The position numbers and the translations under genes are program-made. From positions 620,001 through 684,000 of the forward strand of contig NZ_JACIDN010000002.1 in the NCBI RefSeq assembly GCF_014196345.1: DNA of 64,000 nucleotides, written 5' to 3'. The notes beneath the pieces were generated by a model. It was given only the letters and a program-made list of their open reading frames with translations. It did not search any database and was not told the DNA's origin. Shown here piece by piece: positions 53,694-61,979 of this stretch (position 1 is its first letter; every line of letters starts with the position of its first letter). Source of the DNA: Methylobacterium brachythecii. Lineage in GTDB: Bacteria > Pseudomonadota > Alphaproteobacteria > Rhizobiales > Beijerinckiaceae.

Positions 53694-54380
53694 CTAGCCG
53701 CAGGCGATCTGGTCGCAGCGGCGCATGGAGGCGATCATGCGGGCAAGCGCCTTCGGGCCGGGATGCCCGAGGATACCGATATTGCCGAGCACGTAGGAGG
53801 GCGTCGCGGTCAGGCCGAGATTGGCCGCGAGACGCATCTGCGCGCTGAGCGCCTCGCGAATCTCGTCGCTGTTGCCGATCTCTTCCAACTCCGCGCGGGG
53901 CACGCCGATCTTGGCAGCGATGGTGAGCGCCTTGATCCCGTCGATCTGACCGGGCGTGCCGAGGAGTTGGCCGTAGAGCTTGAATGCCGCAGCCGAGCCA
54001 AGCTTGCGCTGGACTGCCAGCGCCACCTTGGCCGCCTGGGCCGACATCGGCGAGAGGATCGGATTGTTCACGAGGCCGATCCGGAGCGCAGGGTCGCTCG
54101 CCGCGAGCGCCTGGATGTCCGCAGCCGCCTTCCGGCAATAGGGGCAGTTGTAGTCGAAATACTCGTAGAGCACGACTTCGGCGTCGCGCGGGCCGATATA
54201 GGTCACGCCCTTCAGCTCGGCGGCCTGCCCCGTGAGTTCGCCCGGCAGGCGCATGTTGGCGATCGGGCGTCCCTCGTCGTTGTCGACCTTGAAGGTCTGC
54301 CCGTAGCCCTGTGCGAGGGCCGGCCCGGCGAGGGCGATGCCGGCGGTGGCTGCGAGGAAGCGGCGGCGATCGAAGGTCAT
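53694..54380 (-). CDS. DsbA-family thiol oxidoreductase (Tat-type signal)
   Basis: A periplasmic thioredoxin-fold oxidoreductase of 228 residues. The N-terminus has a Tat-like signal (RRRFLAATAGIALAGPALA). The active site is CPYC in FDYNCPYCRKAAADI (near residue 80), and the cis-Pro loop is LGLTATPSYVLG. The insertion helix region and length fit the DsbA/BdbD-type subgroup (Com1-like). The C-terminus has two further cysteines (CDQIACG) that may pair. It is convergent with the PPIase gene across a palindromic repeat. The AmpG gene lies upstream on the same strand, 49 bases away, so the two may share a transcript. Confidence 0.9.
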   Translation of the reverse strand: MTFDRRRFLAATAGIALAGPALAQGYGQTFKVDNDEGRPIANMRLPGELTGQAAELKGVTYIGPRDAEVVLYEYFDYNCPYCRKAAADIQALAASDPALRIGLVNNPILSPMSAQAAKVALAVQRKLGSAAAFKLYGQLLGTPGQIDGIKALTIAAKIGVPRAELEEIGNSDEIREALSAQMRLAANLGLTATPSYVLGNIGILGHPGPKALARMIASMRRCDQIACG

Positions 54381-54429
54381 GGAAGGCCCGTAGGTCGAGA
54401 CGATGGCTGAAGTTCGGTCGCCGAACGGC

Positions 54430-55740
54430 TCAGGTTACGCTCGGGACCTGCCGGCCCTGGCGCCACCAGATCCAGGCGCAGAGCAGGGCCACCGGAATGC
54501 CGATCAGCGAGGTGCCGACGAAGAATCCGGCAAAGCCGAGCGCCTTCACCGCGACGCCCGAGGTCATCGCCAGCAGATTGCCCGGCAGCGCCACGAGGGA
54601 GGTCATCAGCGCGAACTGGCTCGCCGCATGCGCGTCCGAGGTCAGCGTCGACATGTAGGTGATCAGCACGATCGAGGCGAAGGCATAGGCGAAGGACTCG
54701 ATCCCGACCGCGGCCACGAAGGTCCAGTAGGCGCCGTCGTTGTGGTCGCCGTAAAGCGCGAGATAGGCGAGCGCGAGATGAGCCGCCGAGCCGAACACGG
54801 TGCCGAACAGAAGCGTCGGCATCAGCCCGATCCGCGGGATCATCCAGCCACCGAGGAAGGTCGCGCCGAGCGCCAGCCAGAAGCCGTAGACCTTCACCAC
54901 CGTGGCGATGTCGACGTCCGAATAATGCAGCGTCACGAAGAGCGGGTTCGCCATCGCGGTGGACACGTAGCCCGACATGCGAAAACCCGCGATCATGAGA
55001 AGGATCGGGATGCCGAGCGGCCCGAGCCGGTCGAGCAGGTCCTTGATCGGGGCCCAGATCGTCGCGCCGAACTTCAGCGGTTCTCGCAGGGGCTCCTTGT
55101 CGGATTTCGGCTGGGGCGCCATCCAGGCCGCCATCATGCTCGGCAGCATCATCCCGGCCATGACGAGATAGGCGACCTTCCAGCCATGCTCGCCGGCGAC
55201 GATCAGCGCCCCGGCTCCGGCAACGAGGGTGCCTACGCGCCAGCCGATCTCGGCCCAGGACGACATCAGCGGCAGCTCGGCCTTCGAGACCACGGCGATG
55301 CGCCAACCGTCGACGGTAATGTCCTGCGTCGCACCGGCGACGCCGAGCGCCAGCGAGAACGCGATGGTCCAGCCGAGCCAGTTCGCCGGATCACCGAAGG
55401 CGATGCCCACGAGCCCCGCCGCGACGCCGAGCTGCGCCAGCAGGATCCACCCGCGACGTCGCCCGAGCCAGGCGCCGATGAACGGAGGATCGTAGCGGTC
55501 GAGGAACGGCGCCCAAAGGAATTTGAGCTTGTAGGGAAAGGTCAGCCCGAACAGCCAGCCGATGGTCTCGATCGGCACGCCTGACCGTGTCAGCCAGACG
55601 GATTGCGTGGCGTAGATCAGCGGGAAGGCCATCCCCGAGCCGATCCCGAGAAACAGCCCGGCGGCGATTCGGCGATCGGTGAGCAGCGGCGTCAGGAAGG
55701 ACGCGCGGCTTCGTCCGGCTTCGGCGGCGGGAGCCTGCAT
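54430..55740 (-). CDS. ampG: AmpG-type muropeptide permease (MFS)
   Basis: An inner-membrane transporter of about 12 helices (436 residues). AmpG imports GlcNAc-anhydroMurNAc peptides for cell-wall recycling. Family blocks are YATQSVWLTRSGVPIETIGW and FPYKLKFLWAPFLDRYDPPF with LGRRRGWILL. The strong AmpG signature GATQDITVDGWRIAVV is near residues 130-150. The start is ATG 55740. It fits the cell-wall theme of the window (two L,D-transpeptidases, PBP1C). No ampR or beta-lactamase gene is near. A PadR-type regulator gene starts further upstream, 76 bases from its start to that gene's stop. Confidence 0.9.
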   Translation of the reverse strand: MQAPAAEAGRSRASFLTPLLTDRRIAAGLFLGIGSGMAFPLIYATQSVWLTRSGVPIETIGWLFGLTFPYKLKFLWAPFLDRYDPPFIGAWLGRRRGWILLAQLGVAAGLVGIAFGDPANWLGWTIAFSLALGVAGATQDITVDGWRIAVVSKAELPLMSSWAEIGWRVGTLVAGAGALIVAGEHGWKVAYLVMAGMMLPSMMAAWMAPQPKSDKEPLREPLKFGATIWAPIKDLLDRLGPLGIPILLMIAGFRMSGYVSTAMANPLFVTLHYSDVDIATVVKVYGFWLALGATFLGGWMIPRIGLMPTLLFGTVFGSAAHLALAYLALYGDHNDGAYWTFVAAVGIESFAYAFASIVLITYMSTLTSDAHAASQFALMTSLVALPGNLLAMTSGVAVKALGFAGFFVGTSLIGIPVALLCAWIWWRQGRQVPSVT

Positions 55741-55816
55741 GCGGTTCGGGCCTCGCTGACTTTGGCGAGGCCCTGCATCAGGGTTTCGGCGGTGCGGTCA
55801 AGCCCTGCTTATCCGC

Positions 55817-56413
55817 TCAGACTCGTTCGACCGCCGTGGCCGCCGCATCGATCGCTGCCGCCACGGCATTGATCTGCTCTTCGTCCAGCGCGCCGCGCGA
55901 CAGGCGCATGCGCAGCGCCATCCTCAGGTTCTCCATCGCGCGCACCACCTGTGGCGCGGAGCCCCCGCCATGGCGACGGCCGGTCTCGTCCATGCGGGCG
56001 AGGAGCGCGTCGAGGGTCGGACGGTGGGCATCGAGAAACGCCCGTCCCTCCTCCGTGATCGTGTGCAGCTTCTTGGCACCCTCGCCGTCGCTGACCGTCA
56101 CGTGGCCGAGATCCTGCAGCATGGTGAGCGTCGGGTAGATCGTGCCGGGGCTCGGGCTGTAGGCGCCGCCGACGCGCTCCTCGATCGCCTTGATGATCTC
56201 GTAGCCGTAGCGTGGCTGCTCGCCGATGAGGTGGAGCACGACGAGGCGCAGGTCGCCATGACCGAAGAAGCGGCCGGGGCCGCCATGGCGCCCGAAGCCG
56301 CGATGCGGCCCCCGGCCGAGTGGGCCGAAGCCGTGATCATCCCCGCGCTCGTGGCGGGCGAAGAGCCATTCCTGGCGAGCATCGCGACAACGGTGGTGAA
56401 AGCGTCCGAACAT
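55817..56413 (-). CDS. PadR family transcriptional regulator
   Basis: A 198-residue regulator. The N-terminus is His/Gly/Arg-rich (FGRHGGPGRFFGHGD), which could bind metal. The PadR winged helix follows (LRLVVLHLIGEQPRYGYEIIKAIEERVGGAYSPSPGTIYPTLTMLQDLGHV). A C-terminal helical dimerisation part is present. ATG 56413 was chosen because a 15-bp perfect inverted repeat lies 12 bases upstream (56425-56469) and because the longer frame would be translated through it. It is probably autoregulated. Proteins with such Gly/His-rich leaders and PadR domains often respond to metals or lipids, which is only suggestive. Confidence 0.9.
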   Translation of the reverse strand: MFGRFHHRCRDARQEWLFARHERGDDHGFGPLGRGPHRGFGRHGGPGRFFGHGDLRLVVLHLIGEQPRYGYEIIKAIEERVGGAYSPSPGTIYPTLTMLQDLGHVTVSDGEGAKKLHTITEEGRAFLDAHRPTLDALLARMDETGRRHGGGSAPQVVRAMENLRMALRMRLSRGALDEEQINAVAAAIDAAATAVERV

Positions 56414-56424
56414 GTGTGATTCCG

Positions 56425-56469
56425 ATTGTGTTTCGATATGTCGATAATCTAGATATATCGAAACACAAT
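56425..56469 (-). promoter_or_regulatory. Probable PadR operator: 15-bp perfect inverted repeat
   Basis: ATTGTGTTTCGATAT (56425-56439) and ATATCGAAACACAAT (56455-56469) are exact reverse complements around a 15-base, A/T-rich spacer. The spacer contains further TCGATA and TATATCGA units. It ends 12 bases before the padR ATG, so it overlaps the likely promoter and ribosome site. Confidence 0.8.
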
Positions 56470-56500
56470 CGAATTGCAAGAGGGTCGTCGCGCTGCCAGC

Positions 56501-56532
56501 AAAAAGCCCGGCCCGCATCGCGGACCGGGCTC
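56501..56532 (-). terminator. Rho-independent terminator of the acyltransferase fusion gene
   Basis: Read on the minus strand: AGCCCGGTCCGC, a short loop GAT, GCGGGCCGGGCT, then TTTT. The stem is GC-rich with one mismatch and has a T-run, starting 30 bases after the stop at 56562. Confidence 0.85.
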
Positions 56533-56561
56533 GTCAGCCGTCGTCTTGAGGATTCGTGCCG

Positions 56562-59500
56562 TCAGGCCGCCTCGGCCTCCGAGGCCCGCTCCTTGGCGAG
56601 CTTCGTCACGCCGACTTGGTCGACCTTGCCGGTGCCGAGCATCGGCAGTTTGTCGAGCACGACCACCTCCGCCGGCACGGCGATGTCCGGCGCGCCCTTC
56701 GACTTGGCGAAGGCCTGGTAGGCGGGGCGCGTGGCGCCCTTGGCCTCGGTGAACAGGATCAGCCGCTCACCCTTGCGGGCGTCGGGCACGGCGGCCACCG
56801 CGCTCGGAGCATCCGGCCAGAGTTCGGCGGCGAGCGACTCGACGGTGGCGAGGGAGACCATCTCGCCGGCGATCTTGGCGAAGCGCTTGGCGCGGCCCTT
56901 GATCGCGACGAAGCCCTCGGAGTCGATCGCGACGATATCGCCGGTATCGTGCCAACCACCGGGCGGCGGTTCGAGCGCGCCGGGATTCTCGGCGCGGTAG
57001 TAGCCGAGCATGATGTTCGGCCCCTTCACGAAGAGCCGGCCGCCCTCGTCGATGCCGGGCACGGCCTCCAGGCGGTACTCCATGCCGGGCAGGATGCGGC
57101 CGACCGTGCCGAAGCGGTTGAACATCGGCGTGTTGAGCGCGACGACCGGGCCGCATTCGGAGACGCCGTAGCCTTCGAGGATCCGCAGGCCGAACTTTTC
57201 AGCCCAGGTCTTGCGGGTGGATTCCTTCACCTTCTCGGCCCCCGCCACGACGTAGCGCAGCGAGCGCAGGTCGTAGGGGTGCGCCGCCTTGGCGTAGCCG
57301 GTGAGGAAGGTGTCGGTCCCAAACAGCACCGTCGAGTTGGTGCCGTAGATCAGCTCCGGCACGATCCGGTAATGCAGCGGCGACGGGTAGAGATAGACCG
57401 GCACGCCGGACACCAGCGGCAGCACGAGGCCCGCCGTCAGGCCGAAGGCGTGGAACACCGGCAGGGCGTTGAACACCTTGTCCTGGCGCCCGAAATCGAT
57501 GCGCGCGGCTGCCTGGGCGGTGTTCGCCAGCATGTTGCGGTGGGCGAGCACCACGCCCTTCGGCGTGCCCTCGGAGCCGGAGGTGAACAGCACGGCGACC
57601 GGGTCGTCGCCCTTGCGCTTCACGAGAGGCTTGCGGGGGGCGAGCAGACCCTTGAATTTGTCGCCCGTGGTCACGGTTGCGCGCACGTCCTCCAGGTAGA
57701 CCAGCTTCACCTTGCCTTCGAGACCCTCGATGAGGCCGCCGAGGCGCCCCTTCTCGATGAAGGCGCGCGAGGTGACGATGGTCGTCACTTCGGCCGCCTT
57801 GCAGGCCGAGAGAACGTTGGCGGCACCCGCCGAGAAGTTGATCATCGCCGGCACGCGGCCCGCGCTCGCCAGGGCGAAGAAGGTCACCGCGGCGCCGTTG
57901 GCGTTGGGCAGCATCAGCCCGATGGTCCTGCCCTCGGCGGCCAGCGGCATGAGCTTGCGGCCGAGGATGTTGGCGCCCATCACGAGGCGCGAGTAGGTCA
58001 TGGAGCCCGTGACCGGGTCTTCGAGGGCGACGCGTCCCCAGCCGTGGCGATCCCCCGCCTCGATCAGCGCGGACATCACGCTGCGGTCGATGTCGGTGGT
58101 GTCGAAGACCAGATCCGACATGATGTCGTAGAGGGCGGCGCCGGCCGCGCGACGACGGTTCTTGCCCTTCAGCTCCGGATCGACTTCGAGCTTGACCGGC
58201 TCCATGATCGTCACGGTGACCTTGGGCCACCAGCGGCGGCGAACCTGACTGCGCGAGAGCCGCGAGAAGGCAGTCTGTTCGAGCCCGTCGATCTTCACCG
58301 GCACGACCATCGCACCGGACTTGTCGGCGATGAGGCCCGCACCGTCATAGACCTTCATCAGGCTGCCGGTGACGGTGAGGCGCCCCTCGGGGAAGATGAT
58401 CAGCGTCTCGCCGTTCTTTACCGCGTTGATGAGCGAGCGGGTGGCGAGCGGCCGCGTCGGGTCGAGCGGCATCGCCTTGGTGATCTTGAGGAAGGGCTTC
58501 ACCCACCAGCGCTGGGCGATGCCGTGGTCGATGGCGAAGACCGGCTCGGTATCAAGGAGCGACAGGGCGAGGGGCGCATCGAGGAAGGAGACGTGGTTGA
58601 GCGCGATGATGGCGTTCGGGCCGGCCTTCTCGACGTTCTCCAGGCCCTTCACCTCAAGGCGGTAGAAGGCGCGGAACAGGATCGAGAGGAAATCGCGAAA
58701 GGGGCTCGTCGGCATGATCTTGAAGACGATCACGCCCACGACGAGGTTGAGCACCGCCACCAGGGCAAGGAGTTGGGCCATCGATAGACCGGCGGCCTGC
58801 AGACCAGCGAGTGCCAGGGTGCCGCCCACCATGAAGGCTGCGGTTAGGACGTTGACGGCGCCGATGACGCGGGCCCGCTTCTCCTTCGGCGTCCAGGCCT
58901 GCACGGCGGCAAAGGACGGCACGATGTAGAGGCCGCCCGCGATGGCGAGGCCCGCGAAGTCGATGAGCAGGCGGATGCCCGTGCCGCTACCGATAAAGGC
59001 CAGAGCGGTCATCGGTTCGCCAACGGCCGGCATGGCATGCGCGACGGTCCAGGCGAGGTCGAGGCCGAACAGGCCCATCAGGATCGCGCCGACCGGGGTC
59101 GGCAGCAGGACGATGCGTCCGCTGGCGAGCCAGGAGGCGAGCGCCGAGCCAATCGCGATGCCGATCGAGAACACGGCGAGCAGGGTCGTGGCGACGATCT
59201 CGGTGCCGTTCAGGGTCTGGCGCACCAGCACCGGCAGCAGCGAGAGCACCACCACGCCGACGAGCCAGAACCAGCTCACGATCACCGAGCCGCGCCACAG
59301 CCGCGTATCGGCCCAGAGGTCGCGCAGCAGCTCGACAGTCGAGCGGGCGACGTTCGCGTCGACCTTGAGGGTCGGGTCGCCCTCGCCGGTGCGCGGGATC
59401 TGGCGAGCGGCGAGCCAGCACAGCACCGCGAACAGCATCAGGCCGGCGCCGAGGCCGAGCGCATGGCCGCCCATCGCCATGGCGAGGCCGGCGGTGATGG

Positions 59501-59981
59501 TGCCGAGCAGGATCGCGAGGAAGGTCGCGGCCTCGACCAGTGCGTTGCCGGCGGTGAGCTCCTCGCGCTTCAGGTGGTCCGGCAGGATGCCGTACTTGAT
59601 CGGCCCGAACAGTGCGGCGATGACGCCGAAGGCGCCGAGTGCCGCGAAGAGCAGCGGCACCGATTGCAGCCAGAAGCCGAGCACCGAGAGCAGGGCGGCG
59701 AAGATCTCCGCGAACTTCAGACGCTTGGCCAAAATCGCCTTGTCGTGGCGGTCGGCGAGCTGGCCTCCCAGGCCCGAGAGGAGGAAGAACGGGCCGATGA
59801 ACACGGCGCTCGCAAGCGTGACGAGCACACCGCCATGACCGGCATCCGCGCCGGTTTCGCCGACCTTGAACAGAATCAGCAGGGCCAGCGCGTTTTTCAG
59901 AAAGTTATCGTTGAAGGCCGAAAAGAACTGGCACCAGAACAACGGCGCGAAGCGCCGTGTCGTCATCAGGGAAGTGAACAT
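56562..59981 (-). CDS. LplT-PlsC-acyl-ACP synthetase fusion (Aas-type phospholipid remodelling protein)
   Basis: A 1139-residue fusion of three activities used to take up and reacylate lysophospholipids. Residues about 1-400 are an LplT-like MFS flippase (APLFWCQFFSAFNDNFLKNAL). Residues about 430-620 are a PlsC acyltransferase with the NHVSFLDAPL box and FPEGRL. The rest is an acyl-ACP synthetase (adenylation) domain with the AMP motif LFTSGSEGTPKGVV and WHDTGDI. ATG 59981 was chosen because GAGAGG lies about four bases upstream. It is an inner-membrane protein. It is divergent from a TetR gene with two palindromic sites between them, and a terminator follows. Confidence 0.92.
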   Translation of the reverse strand: MFTSLMTTRRFAPLFWCQFFSAFNDNFLKNALALLILFKVGETGADAGHGGVLVTLASAVFIGPFFLLSGLGGQLADRHDKAILAKRLKFAEIFAALLSVLGFWLQSVPLLFAALGAFGVIAALFGPIKYGILPDHLKREELTAGNALVEAATFLAILLGTITAGLAMAMGGHALGLGAGLMLFAVLCWLAARQIPRTGEGDPTLKVDANVARSTVELLRDLWADTRLWRGSVIVSWFWLVGVVVLSLLPVLVRQTLNGTEIVATTLLAVFSIGIAIGSALASWLASGRIVLLPTPVGAILMGLFGLDLAWTVAHAMPAVGEPMTALAFIGSGTGIRLLIDFAGLAIAGGLYIVPSFAAVQAWTPKEKRARVIGAVNVLTAAFMVGGTLALAGLQAAGLSMAQLLALVAVLNLVVGVIVFKIMPTSPFRDFLSILFRAFYRLEVKGLENVEKAGPNAIIALNHVSFLDAPLALSLLDTEPVFAIDHGIAQRWWVKPFLKITKAMPLDPTRPLATRSLINAVKNGETLIIFPEGRLTVTGSLMKVYDGAGLIADKSGAMVVPVKIDGLEQTAFSRLSRSQVRRRWWPKVTVTIMEPVKLEVDPELKGKNRRRAAGAALYDIMSDLVFDTTDIDRSVMSALIEAGDRHGWGRVALEDPVTGSMTYSRLVMGANILGRKLMPLAAEGRTIGLMLPNANGAAVTFFALASAGRVPAMINFSAGAANVLSACKAAEVTTIVTSRAFIEKGRLGGLIEGLEGKVKLVYLEDVRATVTTGDKFKGLLAPRKPLVKRKGDDPVAVLFTSGSEGTPKGVVLAHRNMLANTAQAAARIDFGRQDKVFNALPVFHAFGLTAGLVLPLVSGVPVYLYPSPLHYRIVPELIYGTNSTVLFGTDTFLTGYAKAAHPYDLRSLRYVVAGAEKVKESTRKTWAEKFGLRILEGYGVSECGPVVALNTPMFNRFGTVGRILPGMEYRLEAVPGIDEGGRLFVKGPNIMLGYYRAENPGALEPPPGGWHDTGDIVAIDSEGFVAIKGRAKRFAKIAGEMVSLATVESLAAELWPDAPSAVAAVPDARKGERLILFTEAKGATRPAYQAFAKSKGAPDIAVPAEVVVLDKLPMLGTGKVDQVGVTKLAKERASEAEAA

Positions 59982-60077
59982 GGACCTCTCTCCCGGCTGG
60001 CCCATGACTGCCCGGCGATAGCTTGGGCGTCAAATCCAGCCTGTCCGACCTCCCGGCGACCCGAGCCATCGGATAGT

Positions 60078-60141
60078 TTGCACGATGTTCAAAATATCTA
60101 ACCTGCGTCGTGGCGCAACATTGATTTTGCACGACGTGCAA
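60078..60141. promoter_or_regulatory. Two TetR-type operator candidates between aas-like gene and tetR
   Basis: TTGCACGACGTGCAA (60127-60141) is a perfect 15-bp palindrome. TTGCACGATGTTCAA (60078-60092) is a weaker version. Their centres are 49 bases apart. They lie between the divergent starts at 59981 and 60254, so the TetR protein probably controls both directions. Confidence 0.7.
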
Positions 60142-60253
60142 TCTAGACGGCTCGTTGCGTGCGAAGATGCACGTGGAGCCGGCGCCGCGCGACACTAGCC
60201 GGGACATCCTAAGGTTCTGTTGTACCGTGAGATTCGACGACGGAGACGCCTGA

Positions 60254-60874
60254 GTGACGAGAGGCAAGCGAGCCGCCGGGCCACGAGGCGAGCACGACCG
60301 CGAGGGATTTACCGAGATGGTCGCCCAGGCCGCCGAGAGCCTCGTGCGCAACGAGGGCTTTCGCGGGCTCGGGATGCGACGGCTGGCCGCCGCGATCGGC
60401 TATGCGCCGAACTCGATCTACAATGCGGTAGGCGACCTCGATCAGGTCATCCTGCGGGTGAATGCCCGCACCTTCCGCCGCCTGCACACCACGCTGCAGA
60501 GCGCGATCGACCCGAATAGGCCTGCGCGCGACAACGCCCTGGCGCTCGCCGACGCCTATCTCGTCTTCGTCGCCGCCGACCCCCGGGTCTGGAGCCTGGT
60601 CTTCGAGCATGTCGCCGCGCCGGATGTGCCGTTTCCCGACTGGTATGCCGAGGCGCTGGCCGAGGCGGTCGGCCTCGTGGACCAAGTTCTGACGCCGATG
60701 CTGCCGGATCCGACGGAACGCCGGCAGGCCGTCGCAACCCTCTGGGCCGGTCTTCACGGCCTCGCCTCGCTGTCGACCTCGAACAAGCTCGCCGTGTTGG
60801 TGCCCGACTCGCCGCGGGTGCTGGCGAGGATGCTGGTCGGACGCTTCCTGGGCGAGGGCCCGCAAGCGCCCTGA
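60254..60874 (+). CDS. TetR/AcrR family transcriptional regulator
   Basis: A 206-residue regulator. The helix-turn-helix is near residues 20-65 (FTEMVAQAAESLVRNEGFRGLGMRRLAAAIGYAPNSIYNAVGDL). The C-terminal ligand-binding part has the TetR_C-type pattern WSLVFEHVAAPD and TLWAGLHGLASLS, similar to the WHG domain type. GTG 60254 was chosen because GGAG lies eight bases upstream. It is divergent from the phospholipid-remodelling fusion gene. The palindromes at 60078-60141 are its likely operators, and the ligand may be a fatty acid or acyl-CoA, which is inferred from the target only. Confidence 0.9.
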   Translation: MTRGKRAAGPRGEHDREGFTEMVAQAAESLVRNEGFRGLGMRRLAAAIGYAPNSIYNAVGDLDQVILRVNARTFRRLHTTLQSAIDPNRPARDNALALADAYLVFVAADPRVWSLVFEHVAAPDVPFPDWYAEALAEAVGLVDQVLTPMLPDPTERRQAVATLWAGLHGLASLSTSNKLAVLVPDSPRVLARMLVGRFLGEGPQAP

Positions 60875-60897
60875 TCGCCGAAGCACGACCAAATTAA

Positions 60898-60923
60898 ACA
60901 GGTAAACTTGCAAGTTAACCTGT
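60898..60923 (+). promoter_or_regulatory. Probable MarR operator upstream of the MarR gene
   Basis: ACAGGTAAACTTG (60898-60910) and CAAGTTAACCTGT (60911-60923) are reverse complements except at one position. The palindrome ends 18 bases before the MarR ATG, overlapping the probable promoter. It suggests autoregulation of the MarR-isochorismatase-MFS genes. Confidence 0.8.
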
Positions 60924-60941
60924 CGAGTTTTACGGTGGGGC

Positions 60942-61385
60942 ATGGCCGATGCCCTTGATCACGCCGCCGCGCTGGCGAGCGATGTCGAAGACCTCCTCCA
61001 GGCGACGGGGCTGCTGCTCCGCCGGCTTCGGTCGGAATCGAACCCCGGCGAGCTGACCTGGTCGCAATTCGCGGCGCTCGCCCGGCTCGGCAAGCTCGGC
61101 CCCGCGACGACAGCCGATCTCGCCCGCGCCGAGACAGTGAAACCGCAATCCATGGGGGCGACCCTCGCCGCCCTGGAGCAAGCGGGCTTCATCGAGCGAA
61201 GGCCGCATCCGAGCGACGGCCGTCAGGTGCTCTTCGCCCTCACCGAGGGCGGCGACGCAGCCTGGCAGGAAGGCCGCCGCCTGCGTCGCGCCTGGCTCGG
61301 CCAAGCCTTGAACCAGCTCAATCCCGCCGAGCGAGAAGCCGTGACGGGCGCCGCTGCCGTCATTCGCCGCCTCGCCACCTCCTGA
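60942..61385 (+). CDS. MarR family transcriptional regulator
   Basis: A 147-residue winged-helix regulator. The DNA-binding part is near residues 40-100 (LTWSQFAALARLGKLGPATTADLARAETVKPQSMGATLAALEQAGFIERRPHPSDGR), with the DGR wing motif. The terminal helices form the dimer interface. A near-perfect 26-bp palindrome lies in front of it. The genes after it are an isochorismatase-like hydrolase, a small membrane protein and an MFS exporter. This is the common MarR-plus-efflux arrangement that responds to phenolic or toxic compounds. The inducer is unknown. Confidence 0.93.
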   Translation: MADALDHAAALASDVEDLLQATGLLLRRLRSESNPGELTWSQFAALARLGKLGPATTADLARAETVKPQSMGATLAALEQAGFIERRPHPSDGRQVLFALTEGGDAAWQEGRRLRRAWLGQALNQLNPAEREAVTGAAAVIRRLATS

Positions 61386-61415
61386 CCCCGAATCCTCACA
61401 CCTCGCGGAGATTGC

Positions 61416-61979
61416 ATGGCCCTCACCGCCCTCGACCCCAAAACCGCGCTTCTCGTCATCGACCTCCAGAAGGGCATCGTCGGCATGCTGTCGGCGGAGC
61501 AATCTGCAGGAGGGGTCGCCAACGCGGCCCGGCTCACGAAAGCCTTCCGTCGCCAAGGCCTGCCGGTGGTTCTGGTCAACGTCGCCGGCGGCTCGCCTGG
61601 CCGGGTCGAGCAGCGTCGCAACCTCGGCGACCTGCCGCCCGACTGGACGGAGATCATCCCTGAGCTCGACCGGCAGCCCGGCGATCATCTCGTCACCAAG
61701 CGCAGTTGGGGTGCGTTCACGGACACGGATCTCGATGCGCATCTGCGCGGGCGCGGCGTGACTCAGGTCGTGCTCGCCGGCATTGCCACCAGCGTCGGCG
61801 TCGAATCGACGGCGCGGTTCGCGCACGAGCTCGGCTACAACGTCACCCTTGCGCACGACGCGATGGCCGATCGCAGCCCCGAGGCCCACCAATACAGTCT
61901 GACCCAGATCTTTCCGCGCATCGGCGAGACCGGCACCAGCGCGGAGATCGTAGCCATGCTCGATCGGGGCGAGGCCTGA
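61416..61979 (+). CDS. Isochorismatase-like hydrolase lacking the catalytic cysteine
   Basis: A 187-residue cytoplasmic protein of the isochorismatase/cysteine hydrolase fold. The acid Asp is in LLVIDLQKG and the Lys is in LVTKRSWGAF. The segment that normally holds the nucleophilic Cys (GVATxxCV) reads GIATSVGVESTAR, so Cys is replaced by Gly. It is therefore either inactive as a Cys hydrolase or acts by another mechanism; Cys-less relatives exist in this superfamily, as in true isochorismatases. It lies 30 bases after marR and its TGA is followed directly by the ATG of the small membrane protein. Confidence 0.88.
   Translation: MALTALDPKTALLVIDLQKGIVGMLSAEQSAGGVANAARLTKAFRRQGLPVVLVNVAGGSPGRVEQRRNLGDLPPDWTEIIPELDRQPGDHLVTKRSWGAFTDTDLDAHLRGRGVTQVVLAGIATSVGVESTARFAHELGYNVTLAHDAMADRSPEAHQYSLTQIFPRIGETGTSAEIVAMLDRGEA

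Noticed and set aside
56556..58787. A 743-residue plus-strand open frame opposite the LplT-PlsC-ligase gene
   Set aside because: No recognisable fold; the minus-strand gene has all three domains, an SD and a terminator.
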